NCBI RefSeq assembly: GCF_051487185.1
Contig: NZ_JAHVDK010000013.1
Location: 124,001-188,000, forward strand
DNA length: 64,000 nucleotides
Origin: Inquilinus limosus_F
GTDB lineage: Bacteria > Pseudomonadota > Alphaproteobacteria > DSM-16000 > Inquilinaceae
Reading direction: 5' to 3'
The notes under the pieces are model-generated. The model saw only the letters and a list, made by a program, of their open reading frames with translations, was not told the origin of the DNA and made no database searches. This document shows positions 25,920-35,842 of this stretch, in pieces. Every line of letters begins with the position of its first letter. Within the stretch, counting starts at the first letter, position 1. A program made the position numbers and the translations under genes.

Positions 25920-26174
25920 ATGACCGACAGCACCCAGCCCAAGCAGCTTCTGCACCTCGTCTTCGGCGGCGACCTCAAGGACCCGCAGGGCGTGGAGTTC
26001 GCCGACCTGGCGAAGCTCGACATCGTCGGCATCTTCCCGAACTACGCCGAGGCCTATGCCGCCTGGCGGGCCAAGGCGGCGGCGACGGTGGACGACGCCC
26101 AGAAGCGCTATTTCGTGGTGCATCTGCACCGGCTGCTGGACCCGTCGACCGCCGACACCGGCCGCAAAGGCTGA
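25920..26174 (+). CDS. DUF4170 domain-containing protein
   Basis: 84-residue small protein of the alphaproteobacterial family DUF4170: LLHLVFGGDLKDPQGVEFAD, VGIFPNYAEAYAAWRAKAA and YFVVHLHRLLDP. Function unknown in the family. It follows upp by five bases with no separate promoter visible. It converges on ohrR with seven bases between stops. Confidence 0.85.
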   Translation: MTDSTQPKQLLHLVFGGDLKDPQGVEFADLAKLDIVGIFPNYAEAYAAWRAKAAATVDDAQKRYFVVHLHRLLDPSTADTGRKG

Positions 26175-26181
26175 GGCGGCT

Positions 26182-26634
26182 TCAGGCGGCCTCGGCGCTC
26201 GCGTGCAGGGTCTCGCGCAGGGCCTGCAGCGATCGCCTGAGCGCCGCCGCCTTCTCCGGCGTCAGGCCGGTGGCGCAGCCGATCCGCTCGAACACGCGCG
26301 CCGCCTCTCCCTGCAGCGCCCGGCCGGCGGGCGTCAGATGGATGTTGACCACGCGCTCGTCGGTGGCGCTGCGGCGGCGCTCGACCAGCCCGGCCGCCTC
26401 GAGCCGCTTCAACAGCGGCGTCAGCGTGCCGGAATCGAGGAACAGCCTTTCGCCGATCTCCTTCACCGCCAGCCCGTCCCGCTCCCACAGCACCAGCATG
26501 ACGAGGTATTGCGGGTAGGTCAGGCCGATCCGCTCCAGGATCGGCTTGTACATCCGGTTGAATGCGTGCGCCGTGGAGTAGACGGCGAAGCAGACCTGGT
26601 CGGCGAGGGTCGGGGCGGGATCGGTATCGGGCAT
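26182..26634 (-). CDS. ohrR: organic-peroxide-sensing MarR-family repressor OhrR
   Basis: 150-residue winged-helix repressor. Cys15 in ADQVCFAVYSTAHAFNRMYK is the peroxide-sensing Cys of OhrR; a second Cys at residue 120 (RIGCATGL) suggests the two-Cys type that forms an intersubunit disulfide. SGTLTPLLKRLEAAGLVERRR is the recognition helix region and DERVVNIHLT the wing. The start at 26634 fits the family; an upstream in-frame ATG at 26703 would run through the operator. Divergent from ohr with two operator-like boxes in between. Confidence 0.93.
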   Translation of the reverse strand: MPDTDPAPTLADQVCFAVYSTAHAFNRMYKPILERIGLTYPQYLVMLVLWERDGLAVKEIGERLFLDSGTLTPLLKRLEAAGLVERRRSATDERVVNIHLTPAGRALQGEAARVFERIGCATGLTPEKAAALRRSLQALRETLHASAEAA

Positions 26635-26690
26635 GGCGGTGTCCCCGAAGGGTATGGACGGGCGACTCGGTACTGTGGACCGGCCAGATC

Positions 26691-26775
26691 GATTGTGCAC
26701 CATTTAATCTTGCGATCGAGGCATGCCGCGATCTCATGGCAAGCCAAATAGATTGTGCGCTATTTAATTTTTCGC
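26691..26775. promoter_or_regulatory. ohrR/ohr control region: two 60-bp-phased operator-like boxes
   Basis: Two near-identical 25-base boxes: GATTGTGCACCATTTAAT at 26691 and GATTGTGCGCTATTTAAT at 26751, each followed by a TT(T/G)CG-type end. Their starts are exactly 60 bases apart. They lie in the 179-base gap between divergent ohrR and ohr, one nearer to each gene. These are the expected OhrR binding sites; assignment by position and by their repeated nature. Confidence 0.7.
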
Positions 26776-26813
26776 AAGCGGCATCCCGCCGCCCTTCCGA
26801 CGAGGAAACGATC

Positions 26814-27236
26814 ATGGCCATCCTGTATCGCACCAAAGCCACGGCGACCGGCGGCCGCGACGGCCGCGCCACCAGCGAGGACGGCAAGCTGTCCGTCGCC
26901 CTGACCACGCCGAAGGAGCTGGGCGGCCCGGGCAGCGAGGCCACCAACCCCGAGCAGCTGTTCGCCGCCGGCTATTCCGCCTGCTTCCTGAGCGCGCTGA
27001 AATACGTCGCCGCCCAGGCCAAGGTGAAGATCGCGCCGGAGAGCACGGTGACCGCCGATGTCGGCGTCGGCCCGCGCGACGACGGCCAGGGCTTCGGCCT
27101 GGATGTCGGGCTGACCATCGCCCTGCCGGGCGTCGAGCGCGCCGTCGCCGAGGATCTGGTCGCCCGCGCCCATGTGGTCTGCCCCTATTCGCACGCCACC
27201 CGCGGCAGCCTGAACGTCCGCCTGACCGTCGCCTGA
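26814..27236 (+). CDS. ohr: organic hydroperoxide resistance protein Ohr
   Basis: 140-residue thiol peroxidase that reduces organic and lipid hydroperoxides in the cytosol with lipoyl or dithiol donors. Catalytic Cys57 (YSACFLSALK) and Cys123 (HVVCPYSHATRGS) are present, as are Arg18 and Glu47 of the active site and the NPEQLFAAGYSACF motif. Regulated by the divergent ohrR. A hairpin 15 bases past the stop probably ends the transcript. Confidence 0.96.
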   Translation: MAILYRTKATATGGRDGRATSEDGKLSVALTTPKELGGPGSEATNPEQLFAAGYSACFLSALKYVAAQAKVKIAPESTVTADVGVGPRDDGQGFGLDVGLTIALPGVERAVAEDLVARAHVVCPYSHATRGSLNVRLTVA

Positions 27237-27250
27237 TCCCGGTCCGGCCG

Positions 27251-27286
27251 AAAGCCCACCCGTGGCATTGCGCCGCGGGCGGGCTT
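27251..27286 (+). terminator. hairpin terminator after ohr
   Basis: AAAGCCCACCCG (27251-27262) pairs with CGGGCGGGCTTT (27275-27286) with one mismatch. Only a short T-rich end follows (CTTTCCGTT). It stands between ohr and the acetyltransferase gene. Confidence 0.6.
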
Positions 27287-27303
27287 TCCGTTACGACGGC
27301 CGG

Positions 27304-27864
27304 ATGACCGTCTCACTGATCGTCCCGTCCCTGGACCGCCTGCCCGGATTTGCCGACGCGCTGCGGCGCGGCTGGTCGCCGGACACTGTCCGCAGGGAGG
27401 CGGCGGCGCGGGAGCAGCTGGAGCGGATCGCGCAGGACCCGGCCGGTTTCGTCGCCGGTCTGGACGACCCCGAGGCGAAGGGCGGCCCGATCAAGATGCC
27501 GGACGGCAGCAGCGTGCCGCGGCTGCCCGGCTTCCAGCGGTGGCTGTGGGGCGGCGAGTTCTGCGGCAGCTTCAACTTCCGCTGGCAACCCGGCACTGCC
27601 GCGCTGCCACCGCATGTGCTGGGCCATATCGGCTACAGCATCGTGCCCTGGAAACAGGGCCGCGGCTGTGCCACGCGCGGCCTGGCGCTGCTGCTGCCGG
27701 AGGTGCGGACGCTGGGCCTGCCTTATGTCGAGCTGACCACCGATCCCGACAACATCGCTTCGCAGCGCGTGATCCTGGCCAATGGCGGGCGCCTGGTCGA
27801 ACGCTTCCGCAAGGCGGAAGGCTATGGCGGCGGCGAGTCGCTGCGCTGGCGCATCGACCTCTGA
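27304..27864 (+). CDS. GNAT family N-acetyltransferase
   Basis: 186-residue acetyltransferase of the GNAT fold (RimJ/RimL-like). The acetyl-CoA site region is VLGHIGYSIVPWKQGRGCATRGLALLLPE (Q/RxxGxA/G as QGRGCA), followed by VELTTDPDNIASQRVILANGG, the motif B part. The N-terminal half is more specific and its acceptor is unknown. ATG 27304 chosen as it follows the ohr terminator and is the family-like start. Confidence 0.85.
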   Translation: MTVSLIVPSLDRLPGFADALRRGWSPDTVRREAAAREQLERIAQDPAGFVAGLDDPEAKGGPIKMPDGSSVPRLPGFQRWLWGGEFCGSFNFRWQPGTAALPPHVLGHIGYSIVPWKQGRGCATRGLALLLPEVRTLGLPYVELTTDPDNIASQRVILANGGRLVERFRKAEGYGGGESLRWRIDL

Positions 27865-27943
27865 CCCCGGCGGCCTTTCGATCGAATCGCCTTTGCCGTA
27901 GATCGGTCGGGACCTTCGGCTGACGATTCGGAGTTGAACCGGC

Positions 27944-29125
27944 ATGGCGGTTCCTAAACCTTCCTCCGCCCTGCTGGTGCGGCCGGTGCTGGGCCTCGCG
28001 CTGGGCGCCTCCACCCTGCCGCTGCTGCATGCCGGGGTGTTCCCAGCGATGCTGCCGGCGCTGCAGGTGCAGGCCGGCGCCTTCGGGCTGGTGGCGGCCG
28101 AGTCGCTGCTGGCGCTGCTGCCGTTCCTCGGCTGGGCCGCGATCGCCCGGCGCGGCGGCGAGCGCCCGCCGATCATGGCCGGCGGCGTGCTGCTGGCCCT
28201 GGCGCTGGCCGGGTTCCTGGCCGTGCTGCGCCAGCCGCTGACGCCGGAGGATTCCATCCTGATCCCCGGCCTCTTGTGGATCGCCGCGGTGGCAGGCGCC
28301 GCCGGGCTGGTGGTCGGCAACCACCTGCACCTGATCCGGCTGGGCGGCGGGTCGGGCGGCCGCATCGCCGTGATCACGGCCGCGGCGGCGACGCTGTTCG
28401 GGCCGATCCTGCTCAACGCCGTCGCGGTGGTGCTGCGCCCGGCCGCCGGATCGCTGGCCGTCCCGCTGGGGCCGTATCTGTTCTGGGCGGCGATGGCGCT
28501 GGCGCTGGCCTTCATCACCTGGCGCAGCCCGACCGCCGCGGCTCCGGCGGCGACCACCCATGCCGCGCCGGCCGCGGTCGCGGCGGCGGCGCTGGGGCTG
28601 GTGCTGCTGCTGGCGCCGATCGTCTGGCTGAACGCCATCCGCCTGCCGCTGCTGATCCACGCCGCCACGGTGGCCGGCGGATCGGTTCCCGATCTGGTCG
28701 GCCAGGTCTCGCTGATCGGCTATCTGGCCATCGCCGTGGTGCTGCTGGCCGTGGCGCTGCATCCCGGGATCGGCCTTCTGGCCGCCGCCCCGCTGGCCGC
28801 GGCCGTCGTGATCTGGGCCCTCGCCGGGCTCGATATCGAGGTGCCGGTCTCGGCGGCCTGGGGTGTCAGCAGCGACCCTGCCTATGCCCTGGCGATGCTG
28901 GCCGGCTTCTCCGCCATCCTGGGGCGCGGTGCCGGGCCGCTCAGGGTCGGAGTCGCCTGGACTGCGCTGCAGGTCGCCGCCGTGCTGGGCAATCGCGGCG
29001 GCCAGGTCTGGTGGCAGGTCAACCAGCTCGTGATCACCGACGGGATGCAATGGACCGGCATCGCCATGGCGGTGCTGGGCGCTCTGGCCCTGGCCGGCGT
29101 CGTCCTGGCCCGCCGCGCTCCATGA
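27944..29125 (+). CDS. polytopic membrane protein, MFS-like, unknown function
   Basis: 393 residues, almost entirely hydrophobic, with about 12 predicted membrane segments separated by very short loops (few charges: ARRGGERPP, TWRSPT, LARRAP at the end). The size and segment count would fit a transporter of major-facilitator type, but no recognised signature motif such as motif A is visible. It stands alone; a strong hairpin follows directly at its stop. No function can be assigned. Confidence 0.7.
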   Translation: MAVPKPSSALLVRPVLGLALGASTLPLLHAGVFPAMLPALQVQAGAFGLVAAESLLALLPFLGWAAIARRGGERPPIMAGGVLLALALAGFLAVLRQPLTPEDSILIPGLLWIAAVAGAAGLVVGNHLHLIRLGGGSGGRIAVITAAAATLFGPILLNAVAVVLRPAAGSLAVPLGPYLFWAAMALALAFITWRSPTAAAPAATTHAAPAAVAAAALGLVLLLAPIVWLNAIRLPLLIHAATVAGGSVPDLVGQVSLIGYLAIAVVLLAVALHPGIGLLAAAPLAAAVVIWALAGLDIEVPVSAAWGVSSDPAYALAMLAGFSAILGRGAGPLRVGVAWTALQVAAVLGNRGGQVWWQVNQLVITDGMQWTGIAMAVLGALALAGVVLARRAP

Positions 29126-29157
29126 AAAAGGCCTCCGGAGCGAGGCTCCGGAGGCTC
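29124..29157 (-). terminator. strong hairpin with U-run on the minus strand
   Basis: Perfect 11-base stem GCCTCCGGAGC/GCTCCGGAGGC (29131-29155, loop of three). On the minus strand it is followed by CCTTTTT, a textbook rho-independent terminator; on the plus strand it directly follows the membrane-protein gene but lacks a T-run. Minus-strand transcripts ending here would come from the secreted-protein genes or from an unannotated RNA starting near the Fur-type box. Confidence 0.8.
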
Positions 29158-29408
29158 TGAGTGAAGATCGGGCCGGAGGAACGCCAGCCAGGGACCGGCC
29201 CGATCGTCGACGGATCGACGGCTTCACGATGGCGTCGGCTTGGTCGTCCAGCCCGCCCGATCCGTGATCCTGTGAACGACCGCAGCGCAGAAGCAATTGC
29301 AAATCATTCGCAATCTCAAGATACGATTTTGCCGTGCGGATGCAAGCGGAATCGCGACGGGGCGCAAGCGCCGGCCGCGGCACGGGGCCGCAGCCGGCGG
29401 GAGGACTC
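29158..29408. other. gap between convergent genes with a Fur-type box, possible small RNA
   Basis: About 250 bases without a credible coding frame. It holds a Fur-family box at 29296-29314 and a GC-rich inverted repeat near the right end (about 29370-29396). The minus-strand terminator at 29124-29157 lies at its left end. A transcript of roughly 140-170 bases from the box to the terminator is possible (inference). Confidence 0.4.
29296..29314. promoter_or_regulatory. Fur-family box without an obvious target gene
   Basis: 19-base element ATTGC-AAATCATTC-GCAAT with perfect outer arms and near-symmetric centre; the complement reads ATTGCGAATGATTTGCAAT, close to Fur/Mur operator consensus. It lies in an AT-rich island between convergent genes. 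A degenerate TTGAGA element flanks it on the minus strand; no good -10 was found there. Confidence 0.5.
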
Positions 29409-29753
29409 TCAGTCGAAGCGGAGCGGGATGTTGATGGTGATCCCCGGCGTCGGCGCCACATAGACCGGGGACGGCGGCGCGACATAGACCGGCCGCGGGC
29501 GCCGCACATAGTAGGTCGGCCGGTCGTCGTAGATCACCACCCGATCGCGATGCGGCCGCCAGTAATAGGCCGGCGGCCCGTCGCGCCAGTGCCGGTGGCG
29601 ATGATGGCGCCAGTAGCCCCGATCGTCGTCATCATCATCGTCGTCGTCATCGTCGTCCGCGACCGCCGTCGCCGGATGCAGCAGCAGCGTCGGGGCGGCG
29701 GCGGTCAGGGCGAGCAGCGCCAGCAGGGACAGGCGCATCAGGGAGCGCTGCAT
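29409..29753 (-). CDS. small secreted protein with 12-Asp tract (tandem paralog A)
   Basis: 114 residues. Signal peptide about residues 1-30 (LSLLALLALTAAAPTLLL), then a run of 12 consecutive Asp residues, then a His/Arg/Trp/Tyr-rich body (RGYWRHHRHRHWRDGPPAYYW) and a tail with repeated PVYVAP ending NIPLRFD. The tail is shared with the next gene upstream (29762-30094), so the two are tandem paralogs. Family of YXP-rich envelope proteins of unknown function. The Asp tract is coded by mixed GAC/GAT codons and may bind cations (inference). Confidence 0.75.
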   Translation of the reverse strand: MQRSLMRLSLLALLALTAAAPTLLLHPATAVADDDDDDDDDDDDRGYWRHHRHRHWRDGPPAYYWRPHRDRVVIYDDRPTYYVRRPRPVYVAPPSPVYVAPTPGITINIPLRFD

Positions 29754-29761
29754 GCCGGGCC

Positions 29762-30094
29762 TCAGTCGAAGCGCAGCGGGATGTTGACCGAGATGCCCGG
29801 GGCCGGCGCCACATAGACCGGGGGCGGCGGCGCGACGTAGACCGGCGCCGGACGCTCGTAATAGACCGGCGGCCGCTCGACATAAACCGGCGCCGGCTCG
29901 TAGTAGACCCGCGGACGCGGCCGCACCACGACCACGTCCGGGCCGCGATCGTAGTAGTAGCCGTGGTGGTGGCGCCACGGCGGCCCCCAGCCATGGCCAC
30001 GCTTCCAGCCGTCGGCGAGGGCCGGGGTCGACACCGCCAGCGTGACCGCGACGGCGGTCAAGGCACCGGCCAGGATGCGGCGAGTCGAAATCAT
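29762..30094 (-). CDS. small secreted Tyr/Pro-rich protein (tandem paralog B)
   Basis: 110 residues. Signal peptide ends ALADG (ILAGALTAVAVTLAV core). Body: WKRGHGWGPPWRHHHGYYYD, then RVYYEPAPVYVERPPVYYE-type repeats and a tail PVYVAP...PGISVNIPLRFD nearly identical to paralog A. No catalytic motif. The start ATG 30094 gives a proper signal peptide and has AGGA upstream. It is eight bases from paralog A, so both share a transcript; DUF763 lies 98 bases upstream in the same direction. Confidence 0.75.
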   Translation of the reverse strand: MISTRRILAGALTAVAVTLAVSTPALADGWKRGHGWGPPWRHHHGYYYDRGPDVVVVRPRPRVYYEPAPVYVERPPVYYERPAPVYVAPPPPVYVAPAPGISVNIPLRFD

Positions 30095-30192
30095 CAGGGT
30101 CCTATCCTTCTGCTGCCGGGCGGCCCCTGGGGCCGGACCCACCAACGCACGATCGACATAACGTTCGGTCGGTGGCTTCGATCCGGCCATAA

Positions 30193-31449
30193 TCAAGGCA
30201 TTTTCGTGGCATTATCGGCCGGCGGAGGCTCCCAGCCGAAGACGCTGCGGCCGCCATATTCGTGCGAGCGGCGGCGCTCGACCGCGATGTGCTCCGGCAG
30301 GGTTGGACCGGTGGCCTGCCGCTCGACCCGCCGCGCCTGGTCGTCGAGGCGACGGATCGCCTCCAGACGCTCGTCATTGCCGAGCTTGGCCTGGGCGACG
30401 GCCGCCTTCAGCACGGCGATGGTCTGGTCGTAGACCAGGGTCGGCACCGGATACGGGTGGCGGTCCTTGCCGCCATGGGCCAGGGAGAAGCGCCCGGGAT
30501 CGGCGAAGCGGCAGGGTGCGCCGTGCACCACCTCCGCCACCATGGCGAGCGACCGCACGGTGCGGGCACCGACGCCGGGCACCAGCAGCAGCTCGGCGAA
30601 ATCCTCCGGCGCCCGGTCCGCAGCGGCGGCCAGCGCGCCGTGCAGCCGGCGCAGGATCACGTCCTTTGGCCGAACATCGTGATGCGCCGGCATGACCAGA
30701 TGCGGCAGGCCAGGCTGGGCCGGCGGCGGTGGCATCGCCCTCCCCTCCAGCGTCGCGACCTCGCCGACCAGGCGGTCGGGGCCGAGGTCGCGCAGCAGAT
30801 CGAGCTGGCGGTGGCGCGAGGCCCGGGCCCGCCGGTCCGTCAGGTTGACGATCACGCCCTGGCCGGGCCCTTCGATCGCGGTATGCGGCGCCTCGACGAA
30901 GCTCTTCAGATCCTCGGAGTGCCAGTGGTAGCGGCGGGCCAGGCGGCTGTCGCCGTTCATGCCCTGCTGCACCACCACCCAACGCCCGTCATCGGCGACG
31001 ATGAAGCCGTGCAGATAGAGGTCGAAGCCGTCCTGCACCGCGGCGCTGTCGACCTTGGCGACCATCCGGCTGGCCTGCGCCAGCGCCGCGCCGTCGAAGC
31101 CGACGCGCTCGCCGATCGCCACCAGCTCGTGCGGCGTCTGCCGCGAATGCTGGCCGCGGCCGCCGCAGACATGCAGGCCGAGCTCGCCGGCTAGCGGCTG
31201 CAGCCCGCGCTTCAGCGCGCCGACCACGCTGGTGGTGATGCCGGAGGAATGCCAGTCCATGCCCATCACGGCGCCGAAGGACTGGAACCAGAAGGGGTGG
31301 GCCAGGCGGCGCAGGAACTCGTCGCGGCCGTAATGGTGGATGATCGCCTGCGCGATCACCGCGCCCAGCCGGGCCATGCGCCGGCCCAGCCAGGCCGGCA
31401 CCCGGCCGTAATGCAGGGGCAGATCGGCGCTGCCGGCCCGTCGCGTCAC
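30193..31449 (-). CDS. DUF763 domain-containing protein
   Basis: 418 residues, full-length DUF763: RAGSADLPLHYGRVPAWLGRRM at the start, FGAVMGMDWHSSGITTSV and LGLHVCGGRGQHSRQTP in the middle, and HDVRPKDVILRRLHGAL later. Residues about 283-305 (FAELLLVPGVGARTVRSLAM) read like a helix-hairpin-helix, a nucleic-acid-binding element. The family is best known from archaea and has no proven role. GTG start with a strong GGGAGG site. No membrane segments. Confidence 0.88.
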   Translation of the reverse strand: MTRRAGSADLPLHYGRVPAWLGRRMARLGAVIAQAIIHHYGRDEFLRRLAHPFWFQSFGAVMGMDWHSSGITTSVVGALKRGLQPLAGELGLHVCGGRGQHSRQTPHELVAIGERVGFDGAALAQASRMVAKVDSAAVQDGFDLYLHGFIVADDGRWVVVQQGMNGDSRLARRYHWHSEDLKSFVEAPHTAIEGPGQGVIVNLTDRRARASRHRQLDLLRDLGPDRLVGEVATLEGRAMPPPPAQPGLPHLVMPAHHDVRPKDVILRRLHGALAAAADRAPEDFAELLLVPGVGARTVRSLAMVAEVVHGAPCRFADPGRFSLAHGGKDRHPYPVPTLVYDQTIAVLKAAVAQAKLGNDERLEAIRRLDDQARRVERQATGPTLPEHIAVERRRSHEYGGRSVFGWEPPPADNATKMP

Positions 31450-31530
31450 GGAACCTCCCGGAACAAAGATCGAACGATGTTAGCGCGGAGCGCAGGTTCC
31501 CGCCATAGGAGATGCCGGAGCTGACGGCGG

Positions 31531-31740
31531 CTAGTAGCCGCCCCCTCCCCCCATGCCGCCGGTGTTGGAGCCGCCCGCGCCCGAGTTGCTGCCCGTGCTG
31601 GAGGCCGAGGGCATCCGGTTCGGGCCGTGGCACTCGCCGGCGGCGAGGCCCAGCAGCAGGGCGAGAAGGAGACCGATGCGAAGGCCGGGCCGGAGACGAG
31701 ACGAAGCCAGAGGAGCATGCGCCATGGCAGCGACTCCCAT
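31531..31740 (-). CDS. small exported Gly/Ser-rich peptide
   Basis: 69 residues. Arg-rich start, hydrophobic core RIGLLLALLLGLAAGEC, then a low-complexity Gly/Ser/Asn/Thr tail (SSTGSNSGAGGSNTGGMGGG). Cys after the core suggests a lipoprotein, but Glu at -1 is not canonical, so lipidation is doubtful. Alternative start at 31725. Between the mutase and DUF763 genes, same strand. Small size makes this a tentative gene. Confidence 0.5.
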   Translation of the reverse strand: MGVAAMAHAPLASSRLRPGLRIGLLLALLLGLAAGECHGPNRMPSASSTGSNSGAGGSNTGGMGGGGGY

Positions 31741-31799
31741 TCGGTCGGAAACCGGGTTTCGGATCTTTGAGGGCCGGTTCGACCGGCGGCCGCGAAAGG

Positions 31800-33950
<2,151 letters not shown>

Positions 33951-34046
33951 GGCGGCATTCCTCCTGTCTCGGGAGGGAGTATAGGAGCGGCGCCGGCCGC
34001 GGTCACGCGGCAGGCACGATTCTTTCGCCCGCCGGGTCGCCGGGCC

Positions 34047-35123
34047 TCACGGGCCAGACGAAGAGCCGGCAGCTGCGCCCTCCGACTTCGCGCGGGCCAT
34101 GAAGGCCTTGATGTCGGCGACGATGTGCTTCGGCCGCTCCAGAAAGACGTAAAGCGGCACCCATGCATTTGCCTTCATCACCGGCCACCGGCGGAGCCAG
34201 GACCGCCAGCCTCTCCCGACATGGATGCCGAACCGCTCCGGGCGGTCGATCACCAGCGAGAGCTGACTGAATCTGACGAGATTGGCCCGGAACGAGATCA
34301 TTCGTACGTCCGAGATCGCGTCCCAGGGCACCGACCAACCCTTGTTCGCGACAAAGTGCAAGCCTGCGTCGTCGAGGATCAGCTCGATGCGCCGCCGCCG
34401 CTTCCTTGCCAACGTCACGGCACCGACCGCCGACAGCCCGACCATCGCAGTGAACGTCATACCGATGGCCGGATGGACGAAGCCGGCCTGCCGTAGCGCG
34501 AGCTGGGCAAAGGCCAACAGAAAGCTCGAGACGCAGGAAGAGACCAGCGCCGCCAGCGCCAAGCCATCCTTCTGCCAGAGACGGCTCACGCGATGTACGA
34601 CGACGCCCGGCGGCGATGCCCAACGCAGGCGGCGGAGGCGATGGGAGAGCCGTTCCAAGAGATCCCGCAGCCACAACGGCAGACACGCCAGGAACGTGAA
34701 GGCGCAGATGCCGGAGAGAATGGCCGGCTCCGCCCAGCTCTCGCCGCCGAGGCTCGGCAGGCGCCCGATGGAATAGATCAAGCCCACCAGGGCGACGCAT
34801 GCGGGCGCGACAATGATCGGCCAAAAGACCGCCTGCAGCGCAACAAGGAGCACGCGGCGGTCCAGCGGCAGCAGCGTTCCGTCATCACGGCGTAATGTAC
34901 GTCTGTAATTCGCCGAGAGCTGCGGCGCCGCGACGACACCCCCGTAACCGGCAAGCCAGGCGACGATGATGCCGGCGATTAGGACGATGGAGCCCCAGAC
35001 GGTCTTAGAATTGTCCTGCCGCGATAAGGCGACGAGCGCGATCATCAGTATGGCCAGCAGCGACACGATGGCCGCCGCCCAGAGCGCGACGCGAATGCCG
35101 ATTCGCAATGCGGACAAGATCAA
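34047..35123 (-). CDS. membrane protein with C-terminal PH-like domain, unknown function
   Basis: 358 residues, about six membrane segments in the first 240 residues, with an interior repeat of paired helices, then a soluble C-terminal domain (RIELILDDAGLHFVANKGWS, VPWDAISDVRMISFRANLVRF) that resembles bacterial PH/STM3941-type domains, ending SSSGP. Start appears to be TTG at 35123 with a weak site; other starts are possible. Its codon use looks somewhat less GC-extreme than neighbours. No known family recognised with certainty. Confidence 0.65.
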   Translation of the reverse strand: MILSALRIGIRVALWAAAIVSLLAILMIALVALSRQDNSKTVWGSIVLIAGIIVAWLAGYGGVVAAPQLSANYRRTLRRDDGTLLPLDRRVLLVALQAVFWPIIVAPACVALVGLIYSIGRLPSLGGESWAEPAILSGICAFTFLACLPLWLRDLLERLSHRLRRLRWASPPGVVVHRVSRLWQKDGLALAALVSSCVSSFLLAFAQLALRQAGFVHPAIGMTFTAMVGLSAVGAVTLARKRRRRIELILDDAGLHFVANKGWSVPWDAISDVRMISFRANLVRFSQLSLVIDRPERFGIHVGRGWRSWLRRWPVMKANAWVPLYVFLERPKHIVADIKAFMARAKSEGAAAGSSSGP

Positions 35124-35212
35124 TGGACCCGCTTGATCGGAAAGAGGAAGGACTATGCTCCTCGAGCTGACGCAAAGCGGGACATCCGGTCAACGGCCGA
35201 AGGTTCCCTCGC

Positions 35213-35842
35213 TCAGTTCCGGCTCAACGCCATATGCGCGCCGAGGCCGACCAGGGCCGAGCCGCTGGCGAGGCGCAGCCACCGCGCCACCCGCTCGCTG
35301 CGGCGCAGCCGGGCCATCGCCCGGTCGACGCACAGGAGCGCGATCACGTCGGAGGCGAAGAACACGGCGTTGACGATCATCCCCAGGACCAGGAACTGGG
35401 CCCAGACCGGCAGCCCGGCGGCCGGGTCCACGAACTGAGGCAGGAAGGCGATAAAGAACAGCGCCGTCTTCGGGTTCAGGAGCTCGACCGTCACGCTCTC
35501 GGCGAAGGCGCGGCGCGCCGTCTTCTGCGCCAGCTGCGGCAGGGCGTCGCCGGACTGGCGGCTGCGCACCATGCGGATGCCGAGCCAGACCAGATAGGCG
35601 GCGCCGAAGATCTTCACCACCAGGAACAAGGTCGGCGACCAGCGGAACACCGCCGAGAGGCCAGCCGCGGCCGCGGCGACATGGACCAGGTCGCCGACCG
35701 CGATCCCGGTCGCGGCCCGGAACCCCGCCGCCCGGCCGCGCGCCAGCGTCTGGGCCACGGTGTAGAGGATCGCCGGCCCCGGGATGACCGCGATCAGCAC
35801 CGTGGCGACAAAGAAGGGCAGCAGATGCGCGAGCGACGGCAT
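35213..35842 (-). CDS. LysE family amino-acid exporter (RhtB-like)
   Basis: 209-residue inner-membrane transporter with six helices. LLPFFVATVLIAVIPGPAIL is the LysE/RhtB signature with GPA; NPKTALFFIAFLPQFVDP is the second conserved segment. It exports amino acids such as homoserine, threonine or lysine-like substrates; which one is not determined. ATG 35842 gives the family start; an in-frame start at 35917 lies further upstream. Confidence 0.9.
   Translation of the reverse strand: MPSLAHLLPFFVATVLIAVIPGPAILYTVAQTLARGRAAGFRAATGIAVGDLVHVAAAAAGLSAVFRWSPTLFLVVKIFGAAYLVWLGIRMVRSRQSGDALPQLAQKTARRAFAESVTVELLNPKTALFFIAFLPQFVDPAAGLPVWAQFLVLGMIVNAVFFASDVIALLCVDRAMARLRRSERVARWLRLASGSALVGLGAHMALSRN

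Noticed and set aside
29161..29463. A 100-codon plus-strand frame in the Fur-box gap
   Set aside because: GTG start without a ribosome site, no homology or hydrophobic pattern, Arg/Gly/Ser-rich composition, and it runs antisense into the secreted-protein gene.
34047..35123. Foreign origin of the membrane protein with PH-like domain
   Set aside because: Codon use appears a little less GC-extreme, but no counts were made and no mobile-element traces are near.
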